This document shows, in pieces, positions 14,016 through 22,800 of a stretch of DNA of 30,274 nt. How positions within the stretch are numbered: the first letter of the stretch is position 1; each line of letters starts with the position of its first letter. The translations under genes were made by a program, and so were the position numbers. This stretch comes from a virus: positions 1 through 30,274 of the IMG/VR virus record IMGVR_UViG_3300028809_000051; one strand, given 5' to 3'. The notes beneath the pieces were generated by a model. That model searched no databases and was not told the origin of the DNA. It saw nothing but the letters and a program-made list of their open reading frames with translations.

Positions 14016-17000
14016 TCAGTTCCCTTCTGTTCCGGTGGTGTCAGGGCCCATCGTACGGGCTTCCGCCAGCAGTGCTTCCAGCTCTGCCGCTTCGTCCCGC
14101 TTGCGCGCTTCCGCCTTCTCGGTGGCGGCCACCAGGGCTTCGGCCAGCCGGTCATAGTCGATGGACGCAGCCAGGTCCGCCGTAACGTCCAGCAGCGGCA
14201 GTTCCTCGGCCGCCTGGCGGGCTGTCTCGGTCTGGATGACCGCTTCCACCTCGGCCATGGTGGCGGACGCCGTCAGCGCCATCTGGGACCGCTCGACGAC
14301 TGCCGAGGCGAGCAGCGGGGACGAGTGGCCGGGCACCGGCACGGCGAGCACCGCGCGCAGCTGCCAGTTTCCCGAAGGGCCCTTGCGCATGTGGTAACTC
14401 GGCTGCGTGGCCATGAAGACCGCGCGGTCCCACTCGGACAGCCACGGGGCCGCTGCGCCGCTGAACCACATGCCGCGCTCGTTCATGCCCACGGTGACGA
14501 TGCCCGCCACGGTGCGGGTGTCGTCGAACTGGCACGCGGACGTCTCGCACTCGGCGCCGTCCCGGTGGTGCCCCGCGTTCATGGTGAACGCCCCGGCCTT
14601 CACGGTGGACCCGTCGTTCAGGGTGAAGCGCTGGCGCAGGAAGTGCGTGGTGTCGATGCGACCAAGACCGTCGATCGTGATCTTCTTCGCGAAGCCCGCG
14701 TGAGCTTCGCCGGCCTGCGCCACCCAGCCGAAGATCCGGCCGTTCGAGTAGTTGACACCGGGGCCGCCGGGCGGCAGTTCGTCCACGGTCGGTTCGGCGA
14801 ACCACTCGGCCGGGAAGGCAGGCGCTTCCTTCAGCGTCTCAAAGGCACTGGCGATCAGGTCATCCATGTTCTGGTCCTCGGTTTCCTCGGTGTCGGACGC
14901 CACCATCCGGTCGTCCCCGTCCGCCAACCGGTCATCGGTCATGACGTGGTCGGCCCGGACCGAAGTGGTCCGGTCGGTGTAGAGACCGCGCGCCAGCCGG
15001 ACCACTTCGCCGCGCTGCGCCGCGCGGGCCAGGTGGCGGTGCACGGCGGTCAGCGGGACCTTCAGGAACTGCGCGACGCGTGCCGCACCAACAGGGGTGT
15101 TGCTGCGACGCACGTGGCGTAGCACGCGCTCGTAGTCGCTCGACTGGGACGCGGTCAGCGTCTCTTCCCCCACAGCCTCGGCCGAGGCGAACATCTCGGC
15201 GTCGTCCAGCACGATGCGCGCGTTGGCGTAGGCCGGAATGCTCACGAGCGTTGCACCACGGACGCGGCCACGCGTGATGCGGACCAGGTAGTCCCCGCTG
15301 CGCTGCTCGTCCACCACCACCCCGTCCGGTGCGTCCGGCTGTCCGGCCGCTGCGGTGAGCACCGAGGCCGGGACCTTCCCGTCCGCCGCAACGAGCATCG
15401 CAACGCGCTGCGACGCGATCACGGTGGACGTCCCGGACGCGGTCAGCGTCGGCTGAGTCTCGCCGTCCAGGGACCAGCCGCCATCCGGCAGCGGCATGAC
15501 GGACGCCGTGATCAGCTTGGTGGTGAAGGCTTCGCCGCCCGTGGCGTCCACCATCTGAATGTCCACGTCGTCCAGGTCCACGCTGACGCCGAGCGGGGCA
15601 CCCTGGGCAAGCAGCATCGCGGCTTCAGCCCCGGCCTGCTGTGTCAGGTACAGCACCCCTTCACCCGGGATCCGGTCGCCATCGCGGCCGATGGTGTGGA
15701 TCGCGCCGGCCAGCTCTGCACCGTCGTGGCCGCCGCGCATCTCGTCCGCGTACTGAAGCGGCCACGGGCCCGGACCGTCCCAGAAGAGCGCACCGGGCGT
15801 GAACAGGCGGCCGTCCCCGGTCTGCTGGTTCTCGAAGGCCAGCGCGGTGTCACCGGGGGTGGACCAGGTGACCAGCGCGGGTGCTGAGTCCACAGCCAGT
15901 TCCGCCATCGGTTCATCCGCGAAGTCGTCCGGCACGTCGGACAGCGTCAGTGGAAAGTCGGTGTAGTCACCGCCGAAGGCCACCCGGATCCGGTCGAACG
16001 TGAGCGGCCCGGTGCCGTTGTCCAGTGCTGCCTGGTCGGCCGCGCCATACGTCGCGGTGACGTGCGGGGACCACGGGGTGTGGTTCATGGGCAGCTCGTA
16101 CCCGAGGTCACCCACCTGGTAGCGGATCTCACCGTGGACGTCGGCCAGCCGAACCGTGTCGGCGTCCTGATCGTCCCCGATGTTCCACACCCATGCCGGC
16201 TCGGGCCCGCTGCTGTTCCAGCGGGCCACCCCGAAAGCACGTGCCTGTACCGGGGACAGCCAACCGGCCGCGCGGCCCACGGCGTTGATCAGGTTCACCC
16301 GCTGCCGGTCGGTCCAGTCCGCCGCGTCCCCGAGGTAGGCCAGCGTCACGTGCAGCTGGTCCACCGGCTCACCGCCTTCGATGGCCATCCGCTCGGCGTC
16401 CGCCACGCTCGGCATGAGCGCCACCATCGCACCCGTGTGCACGTCAGCGGCTGCTGACAGGTCGTCGTCCCGGTTCATGCTTGCGGTCCCTTCGATGGCA
16501 GGCGCGGCCGGTACAGCCGCACGCATGATGCAACGGCACTGTATCGTCAGGTCCGCCGGGGCGGCCGGGTCACCGGGGTACATCATCGGCGTACCGCCCA
16601 CGTCAAACGGATCGTCCAGCAGCTGAAGCTGACCGTTCGCGTCACGGTGCGCCTGCCGCACCCTCTCGTCATTGCGCGTCAGCCACTGCTTCACCAGCGG
16701 CCGGTCCGGTCCGGTGAGCACCTGCGCGGCAGCCAGTGCACCGGCGTTCCACGCGCGGGTGGACTCGGTCTGCGCGATGCGCTCGGCGCGCACCGGCCCC
16801 AGCTGCGCCCCGGTGTCGTTGAACGCGGCGATCATCCGGGCCTTCAGCTCGGGCAGCGACTCACCCGCACCAACACCCTCGGCAAGCACCTGGATCGCGT
16901 CGGCGGCCAGGTGGTCCCCCACCGCGTCCACCAGCATCGTCGTGGCTTCCAGGTACGGTGCCAGCTGCCGGTCCAGTTCCTCGGGCGCGGGGACCGTCTC

Positions 17001-17249
17001 GTCCAGTTCCTCGGCGGCCACCGCTGCGGACCTGCCGGCCAGCGACCGCAGGCGGCGCATGAGCCCCGGTACCCGCTTCGTCCACATGTCTTTGATCCGG
17101 GACACGCTAAAGGCTGCTGCCACCAGTTCGGTTGACGCGGCCACCGCGTCAGCGAACTCGGACGCGGTCAGCGTCAGCGCCGCCTGGACGTCCTCACGAA
17201 AGCCTGCTTCCAGCTCTTCCAGCAGGGCTTCCAGCTGCTCGTCCGTCAT
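14016..17249 (-). CDS. MuF minor head protein fused to 2H phosphoesterase and capsid maturation protease
   Basis: 1077 residues; ATG 17249 overlaps the portal stop by 4 bp (ATGA). Residues 1-255: MuF-type head protein, helical, with RAERIAQTESTRAWNAG (about 154-170) and the C-terminal QWLTRNDERVRQAHRDANGQ to TIQCRCIMR block. Residues about 268-440: 2H phosphoesterase (LigT/2'-5' RNA ligase superfamily) with both HxT motifs, H300-V-T302 (HVTLAYLG) and H396-V-T398 (HVTATYG). Residues about 470-690: a prohead-protease-like region (GRLFTPGALFW, GHDGAELAGAIHTIGRDG, GVSVDLDDVD, GATLVSIPAYANARI). Residues about 703-760: a winged-helix-like segment. Residues about 835-985: a second region resembling actinophage capsid maturation proteases (GRIFGWVAQAGEAH, MNAGHHRDGAE, GMWFSGAAAP, PSGNWQLRAVLAVPVPGH). 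The C-terminus is coiled coil. The fusion order is seen directly; the activities are inferred. Confidence 0.88.
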   Translation of the reverse strand: MTDEQLEALLEELEAGFREDVQAALTLTASEFADAVAASTELVAAAFSVSRIKDMWTKRVPGLMRRLRSLAGRSAAVAAEELDETVPAPEELDRQLAPYLEATTMLVDAVGDHLAADAIQVLAEGVGAGESLPELKARMIAAFNDTGAQLGPVRAERIAQTESTRAWNAGALAAAQVLTGPDRPLVKQWLTRNDERVRQAHRDANGQLQLLDDPFDVGGTPMMYPGDPAAPADLTIQCRCIMRAAVPAAPAIEGTASMNRDDDLSAAADVHTGAMVALMPSVADAERMAIEGGEPVDQLHVTLAYLGDAADWTDRQRVNLINAVGRAAGWLSPVQARAFGVARWNSSGPEPAWVWNIGDDQDADTVRLADVHGEIRYQVGDLGYELPMNHTPWSPHVTATYGAADQAALDNGTGPLTFDRIRVAFGGDYTDFPLTLSDVPDDFADEPMAELAVDSAPALVTWSTPGDTALAFENQQTGDGRLFTPGALFWDGPGPWPLQYADEMRGGHDGAELAGAIHTIGRDGDRIPGEGVLYLTQQAGAEAAMLLAQGAPLGVSVDLDDVDIQMVDATGGEAFTTKLITASVMPLPDGGWSLDGETQPTLTASGTSTVIASQRVAMLVAADGKVPASVLTAAAGQPDAPDGVVVDEQRSGDYLVRITRGRVRGATLVSIPAYANARIVLDDAEMFASAEAVGEETLTASQSSDYERVLRHVRRSNTPVGAARVAQFLKVPLTAVHRHLARAAQRGEVVRLARGLYTDRTTSVRADHVMTDDRLADGDDRMVASDTEETEDQNMDDLIASAFETLKEAPAFPAEWFAEPTVDELPPGGPGVNYSNGRIFGWVAQAGEAHAGFAKKITIDGLGRIDTTHFLRQRFTLNDGSTVKAGAFTMNAGHHRDGAECETSACQFDDTRTVAGIVTVGMNERGMWFSGAAAPWLSEWDRAVFMATQPSYHMRKGPSGNWQLRAVLAVPVPGHSSPLLASAVVERSQMALTASATMAEVEAVIQTETARQAAEELPLLDVTADLAASIDYDRLAEALVAATEKAEARKRDEAAELEALLAEARTMGPDTTGTEGN
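14865..14882 (-). promoter_or_regulatory. Possible internal ribosome site and start (Met795) before the second protease-like region
   Basis: The coding strand reads CCGAGGACCAGAACATGGAT, with ATG at 14867. GAGGA is spaced 7 bases from the ATG. Met795 (MDDLIASAFETLKEAPAF) sits in an acidic linker just before the C-terminal domain. This is weaker than the Met258 site. Confidence 0.3.
16476..16490 (-). promoter_or_regulatory. Possible internal ribosome site and start (Met258) before the 2H domain
   Basis: Inside the polyprotein the coding strand reads GAAGGGACCGCAAGCATGAA, with ATG at 16478. The SD-like GAAGGGA is as good as those at proven-looking gene starts in this window. Met258 falls exactly between the MuF and 2H domains, so an 820-residue 2H-protease protein could be made separately. 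Confidence 0.45.
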
Positions 17250-19054
17250 ACCGTCACCGCCGTACGGTCGGCCACCTTCAGCTGCGCCAGCAGCCGAGGC
17301 ACGTTGTCGAAGTCGTGCGCGGCACCGGTCACCAGCAGCGCGCTGACGTACTCGTCCAGTGCTGCGGCCAGCGCCACCGGGTCCTGCCCGTACCGCGCCG
17401 CAATGTCCGGCACCCGGACCCATGCGTCTTCCAGCAGCCGGTGCGCCACGATGTTCTCGCGCGGCACCGGGTGGCGGGTGTGCACGGTGGCCGAGGCCAG
17501 CAGCTCACGCGCCGCTGTACGGGCCGGACGCGGCACGGCAGGTGTCAGCAGCAGCTTCCGGCCAGCCACGCCGAGCGCAGCCCACACGAGCCCGTCCACG
17601 GCTTCCGCAAGAGCGGCGCTGGTGTCCGCCGTGAAGCTGTCCAGCACCGCGTTGCCGGTCGGGTTCAGCAGGGACAGGCTGGTGGCCGTCTTCACGGCTG
17701 CCGCCAGTTCGACGTCCGACACGGACGACTCGGCAGGCGGCGCCTGGGTCTCGTTCACGGGCAGTGTCCCTTCCTCGGTGGCGGTGTTCTCGCGGCTGCG
17801 GCGCGGTGCGCCCACGGTCGGTGCGTCCTTCTCGGTGAAGCCCAGCTCACGGCGCGCGGCCTTGGCGCTGATCAGCCCTTCCCGGAACGCTTCCAGCGCG
17901 CTGGCGCTCTTGTTGCTGGACGACCGAAGGCCGGACGTGTCGTACCAGACCATCCATTCGTCGGCGTCGGGCACCTTGTCGAATTCCAGCAGGGGCTGAA
18001 GCCACTCGGTGGTGAGTGCCTGGCAGACCAGCGCCAGCTTCGGTTCCGCACCCATGCGCAGTGCCTCGGCGGTGAGGGCCCATGCGCCCCAGTGCGACGC
18101 GTCCCCGAGCCCCAGCAGCACTTCCGCCGGGACGTCCGCCCCGGTGGCGAAGCGGCGGATGGCTTCGTCCCGAAGCTGAATGGCCATCGCGTCGAACTCG
18201 GACGTGAACTGCAACCACTTCACGCCGCTGATCAGGTCGCCCGGAACCTCAATCACGATGGGCACCGTGGCCGCCGCTGACTCGGGTTCCCGGATCGCCG
18301 TGGAAGCCACTTCAATGAAGGTTTCCAGCAGGCTGTCTTCCGCTTTGTCCTGACCGGGCGTCGTGGGGAAGCGGGCCCCGGACGGCACGAGCAGCAGCCC
18401 GCGCCCGGTGATGCGCGACCGCGCGATGGCGGCCACCGCAGCGTTCAGCAGCCGCAGTTCTTCCAGGATGACCAGGGACCTGATCACGGGGCTGGTGGCC
18501 TGTTCCCGGCGGCGCGGGGACGGCTTCCACACCCGCATTGCCACCGGGGTGTCCGGGCCCATGTTCGGATCGTCAGGGTCGTACTCGGGGATGTCCAGGT
18601 CTTCGCCTTCGATGGTGGCGCGCACCTTGCCCCGCTGGACCTTCACTTCCTCGGTGGACAGCACCACCCACTTGTCCCCCGCGAAGCTGTCCGACTCTGG
18701 GTTAGGGACGATGATCAGCCATGAGTCACCGGCCACCGCAAGCTGCGTGCCGAAGTCGGACAGCAGGTTGGACTGGCCGGTGGCGCCGCCCGCGATGGAC
18801 GCCACCAGCTCACTGGCGCGGCTGCCCTCGGGTGCGGCTTCCACTGATCCGTCCGGGCCGCGCTTGCCGGCGAACAGGGTGGCGCCGGACATGGCGTTGG
18901 ACACCCAGTCCGCGTAGGTGCCCACCTCGGGGACCGTCTCGAAGAAGTCCCAGGCCAGCGCGGCCTGGCCGCTGTTCTTACCACCGCCGCCGCCGCCCTT
19001 GCTTTTTGTCAGGATCCGCGTGGCTGCGGCCGTGATGCTCTCGATTGCACCCAT
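17246..19054 (-). CDS. Portal protein
   Basis: 602 residues from ATG 19054. After a Gly/Lys-rich N-terminus the core shows FFETVPEVGTYADWVSNAMSGATLF, LLSDFGTQLAVAGDSWLII, DKWVVLSTEEVKVQRG, PVAMRVWKPSPRRREQATSPVIRSLVILEELRLLNAAV, SRITGRGLLLVPSGARFP, GDLISGVKWLQFTSEFDAMAIQLRDEAIRRFATGADVPAEVLLGLGDASHWGAWALTAEALRMG and SALEAFREGLISAKAARRELGF. These are the clip/wing/stem features of actinophage portals, the 12-fold ring through which DNA enters and leaves the head. The C-terminal about 170 residues are an extra helical, Ala-rich extension that could form the barrel. It is coupled to the MuF polyprotein (ATGA), the usual partner. Confidence 0.9.
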   Translation of the reverse strand: MGAIESITAAATRILTKSKGGGGGGKNSGQAALAWDFFETVPEVGTYADWVSNAMSGATLFAGKRGPDGSVEAAPEGSRASELVASIAGGATGQSNLLSDFGTQLAVAGDSWLIIVPNPESDSFAGDKWVVLSTEEVKVQRGKVRATIEGEDLDIPEYDPDDPNMGPDTPVAMRVWKPSPRRREQATSPVIRSLVILEELRLLNAAVAAIARSRITGRGLLLVPSGARFPTTPGQDKAEDSLLETFIEVASTAIREPESAAATVPIVIEVPGDLISGVKWLQFTSEFDAMAIQLRDEAIRRFATGADVPAEVLLGLGDASHWGAWALTAEALRMGAEPKLALVCQALTTEWLQPLLEFDKVPDADEWMVWYDTSGLRSSSNKSASALEAFREGLISAKAARRELGFTEKDAPTVGAPRRSRENTATEEGTLPVNETQAPPAESSVSDVELAAAVKTATSLSLLNPTGNAVLDSFTADTSAALAEAVDGLVWAALGVAGRKLLLTPAVPRPARTAARELLASATVHTRHPVPRENIVAHRLLEDAWVRVPDIAARYGQDPVALAAALDEYVSALLVTGAAHDFDNVPRLLAQLKVADRTAVTV

Positions 19055-19060
19055 GGGCGG

Positions 19061-19435
19061 TCAGTGTCCCCTCGGTTCGTGACCGGGGCGCGAGTCGTCC
19101 CAGCGGTTCAGCAGTGCCTGGATACCGGCGACCGCCCAGCACTCGACGGCGTGGACTATCAGCGGTGCCTTGCCCCACTGGCCGGCTGCGGTCAGGTAGA
19201 CCAGCGTCGTGATCATCGACAACCACCAGCCGGTGCAGTACGGGCAGCTGATGAGCTGACGGACGAAGGTGCGGAAGCGGTTGGACCGGCCCGGACGGAT
19301 GCCGTCCATGTACCAGCGTTCCAGCCAGCTGTCCGGGGTCCCCCGTAGCTTGTCCCCGATGGTGTCCCACACCACCAGCTGCGTAGCGCGGTAGGCGGCG
19401 AATCCCAGTGCGGCCAACGTCATGAGGTTCTGCAC
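19061..19435 (-). CDS. DUF1360-type small membrane protein
   Basis: 124 residues from GTG 19435, chosen because AAGGAAAG lies at proper distance; the inner ATG at 19423 would be too far from it. An N-terminal hydrophobic helix (LMTLAALGFAAYRATQLVVW), a middle RTFVRQLISCPYCTGWWLSMITTLVYLTAAG with the CPxCTGWW motif, and a third hydrophobic stretch (AVECWAVAGIQALLNRW) fit the DUF1360 family. Its function is not established. It stands just before the portal gene (6 bp) and just after R2, with its own -10 box. It may act at the host membrane. Confidence 0.75.
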   Translation of the reverse strand: MQNLMTLAALGFAAYRATQLVVWDTIGDKLRGTPDSWLERWYMDGIRPGRSNRFRTFVRQLISCPYCTGWWLSMITTLVYLTAAGQWGKAPLIVHAVECWAVAGIQALLNRWDDSRPGHEPRGH

Positions 19436-19467
19436 GTCTTTCCTTCCGTCAGTCCCGGTGTGTGGCC

Positions 19468-19473
19468 AGCTTA
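19468..19473 (-). promoter_or_regulatory. -10 box (TAAGCT) for the DUF1360-portal operon
   Basis: The minus strand reads CCGGTAAGCTGGCC 33 bp before GTG 19435, the same GGTAAGCTG as before the minor tail operon. Both lie just beyond an R element. No clear -35. Confidence 0.45.
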
Positions 19474-19529
19474 CCGGGGTTGCGGGGCGGCCCCAGATAC
19501 GGGCTGAGACCCCAGGACGTTGCGGGTGC

Positions 19530-19770
19530 GGCACTTATGGCAGAAACGTCTTCGCTGGTCAGGGCCTTATGGCAGCAAATACCAACCTTCCCTATGTGAA
19601 CGGTTTTTGTGTACGGGGCCCTAGGTACCACGCAGCGTGCGCGCGCGGGCACATGTAGTAGTGCCGTAGGTGCCTGACGTAAAAACACGTACGTATAGAA
19701 AGGTTGGCTGGCGCTGCCACAACGGCCTGACCTGCAACGATGCCCCGGCCGTTTCTGCCCACTTCTGCCG
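19530..19770. repeat. Repeat element R2: second copy of the R1 palindromic element
   Basis: Lies in the 398-bp gene-free stretch between the tape measure and DUF1360 genes. Inner arms 19557-19576 and 19713-19732 are inverted repeats with two mismatches; outer arms include GGCAGAAACG (19539-19548) and CGTTTCTGCC (19750-19759). Positions 19557-19590 are identical over 34 bp to R1 6897-6930. CGTTTCTGCCCACTTCTGCC at 19750-19769 is identical to R1. The centre differs from R1 but keeps GTAGTGCC and TGCCTGAC, with TATAGA before GAAAGG on the plus side. Conserved borders around a diverged centre mean the arms, not the middle, are under selection or recently copied. Confidence 0.85.
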
Positions 19771-19782
19771 CACACGCAACGT

Positions 19783-19824
19783 CCGGGGGTCCTGATCACC
19801 CGTCAGAGTGGCCCGGACCCCCGG
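19783..19824 (-). terminator. Terminator after the tape measure gene
   Basis: CCGGGGGTCC (19783-19792) and GGACCCCCGG (19815-19824) pair perfectly over 10 bp with a long 22-nt loop, and flanking CAAC/GTTG may extend the stem. It lies 10 bp after the tape measure stop and cuts R2 off from that transcript. Confidence 0.65.
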
Positions 19825-19833
19825 TTGTTGGCG

Positions 19834-22800
19834 TCAGCCAGTGACCAGCGCCAGGCCGGACGCGGACGCCAGCCTGTTCAGGACCCGGTTGGCGGTTGCT
19901 TCGCCGTCCCCCACCTCGTTGATCGTGATGTTCGCGACCAGCCCGGCCGCTTCCTTCACGCGCCGCTTCGCCCCGTTGGCGATGGCCCGATCCTTGGACT
20001 CACGCGACCAGATGTGCCCTTCGTCGAACGGGTCCCCCGGCTTCCACCCCTGGGTCACGCCGGCCGCAGTGGACATCACCGAGGGGATCGGGCTGGTGAA
20101 CCCCTCGGCCACGCTGCTCGCCATCTGCTTGGACGCGGACGTGACCGCCGCGCCCATCGAGTCGATGCCGTTGACGAGACCCTGGCCGGTGTTCTGTCCG
20201 ATTTCGTAGAACAGCTTGGACGGGGACGCGATGCCCAGGAAGTTCTTCGCAGACTCGACTGCATCTGATACGGTGTTGCGTACCGCGTTGATCAGGTTCT
20301 GTGCTACCGAGATGACGCCGTTCTTGAGCCCGTTCAACAAGTCTTTGCCCGCGTTGTACAGGGTCGTCCCGAGGTCCCCAAGCCCCGTTTTGATCCGTCC
20401 CGGAAGTTCCTTGAAATACTTCAGGACGTTGCTGGCCGTGGTGGACACCACGGTGATGATGCGGTCCTTCGCATCGTCGAACTTCTGCTTGGCCGCGATC
20501 ACGAACATGGCCAGCTGGAAGACCACATCGTCCTTCAGGTCCCGGAAATACTGGACGATATCGGTCCAGATGTTCGAGACCGTCTCGGTGGCGTTGTCGT
20601 ACAGGTCACTGAAGTACCCGACCACGTCTTCCCAGAGCTGCTTCACCCACCCACTGGCGTCAGACCAGAGCTGTTCGAAGAAATCAGCAACCTTGGCCCA
20701 CATTTCGGACACCGTCTCGATGGCGCTGTCCTTCATGTCCGTGAAGTTGTCTTTGAAGTCGGTGACGAAGTCCACGATGGACGTGATGACGTCCGTGGCC
20801 TTTTCGATGATCTTCGTCAACACCTTCACGATGCCTTCGATGACCGGGACCACAGCAGTCAGCGTCAGCCACTTGATCACCTCGGCCGCGAACTGGATGA
20901 TCGGCGCGATCGCTTCCACGATCAGGACCACCAGCGGCGCCAGCGCTTCCACCAGTCCGATGATGGGATCGATCAGCGGCAGGATCGCGCCCAGTACGGC
21001 CAGGAAGGCATCGATGATCGGCGGCAGGATCGGCAGCAGCGCGTCCACCAGCGCCGTGATCAACGGGGCGAAGGCTTCCACCAGCCGCGCGATGATGGGT
21101 GCGATGGCTTCCAGAATCGGGGCGAAGCCTTCGATCAGCTGAGCGATGAGCGGCGCCAGCGCGGTCGCGATGGTGCCCACGGTCTCGGCCAGCGTGAGCA
21201 GCAACGGCGCCAGTGCCGTGATCACGCTGCTGAGCACATCACCCAGAATCGGGATCAAAGGGGACACGGCCTTCACGAGCGTCAGGAAGGCGTCCACCAG
21301 CGGCGGCAGGATTGGCAGGATGGCGTCCAGCGCGGCCGTCAGGACGTCAGCGATCACGCCCGCCACCTGCGCGATGATCGGGGCCAGACCGGACGCCAGC
21401 TGACTGATCAGGCTGGCCACCACCGGCAGGATGGGGGTGATCGCGTTGACGATCTGGGTGAAGGCCGGGGCGACCGCCTTCACCACGGTGAGCACCGCAC
21501 CGAGGGCAGCACCCAGCACGCCGCTGACGCCGGCCAGCAGGCTGAAGATGGATTCCAGAATCTGCGTCCCCTCGGCGGACGCCAGGAAGTCCGCCAGCTG
21601 GCCCGTCAGCATTTCGATGTTGGCCAGCAGTCCCCCGCCGGCTGCCGCTGCCTGGCCGAAGACGCTGGACAGGATGGACCCCACGTTGCCGACGATGGCG
21701 CCCAGCTGCTGGAAGACAGCCAGTGCGCCTTCCACCCATGCCACCGCCTGGCCGCTGCTGGCCGCGTTCTGAAGGAAACCCCCGAGGGACTGCCCCGCGC
21801 CTGCCAGTGCCGCGCCGAAGCGCTCGCCGAAGGCATCCGACACCGAGGCGGCCACCTGAAGGAACCCTGCGGTCAGCTTGTTGGTGGTCCCGGCCAGACC
21901 GTCCACGGCCGATTCGGCGCCGCCGAGGATGCTCGTCACGTTGCTGACGCCGGCCGAGCCCTGAACGTACCCGAGCACCCCTTCCGCAGCGTTGCCCCAC
22001 TCGGTGGCGATGCCGGACAGCCCCTTCTTCAGCGGCCCTTCCAGCGCCTCGGCGGTGCGGGTAATGTCGCCTTCGATCTGCTCGAAGAAGCTGTCCTGCA
22101 CCGTGGCCCGCAGCGCTTCGAACTCGGGCTTCAGCGCGCGGACTTCCTTGGCAGCAGCCTGCGCGGCCGGGGACAGGTTCTCGATGGCCTTGTTGAACTC
22201 GTCCGCGTCGCCCGTCAGCCCCGCGCTGAAGGCTTCCCCCACCCCGGTCAGCGCCAGCTTCAGCCCGCCCAGTGCGGCTTGGTACCCGAGGATCACGGCG
22301 GGCCCGGCAGCGATCAGACCGGCAGCGGGTGCCAGCGCAGCGCCGAGCGCGACAACACCCGTGGCCGCGCCTGCCGCAGCGGTGCCGAGCGCGGCAAAGC
22401 TGGCCGCAGCGGACGCCAGTCCGCCGAGGCTGCTCAGCGCGCGGCCGATGCCGCTGATCGCTCTCTCGGCCCGGTCGGTGTCGGCGTCCACGTCCACGGT
22501 GACCGTGGGTGCGTTGTGCGCCCGGATGGCGGCGTCGAAACCGTCCAGGTTCGGGATTGTGTTCACTGCCACCGTGGCGCCCACAAGCGCCGCCTGGATG
22601 GCGTTGATGAACTGGTCCCGGTCGATCTCGGGGGTCACCCGCACGGTGGTGGCGTAGCCGGCCAGCGCGTCCAACTCGGCGCGCGCCTCGGATACGTCCA
22701 GGTCCACGTACGTCGTCAGCGGGGTGATGCGACGGATAGCCGCGTTCAGCTGACGTTCCATCCGCCGGGCACCGTCACGAGCGGCTTGGTCCAGGGACCT

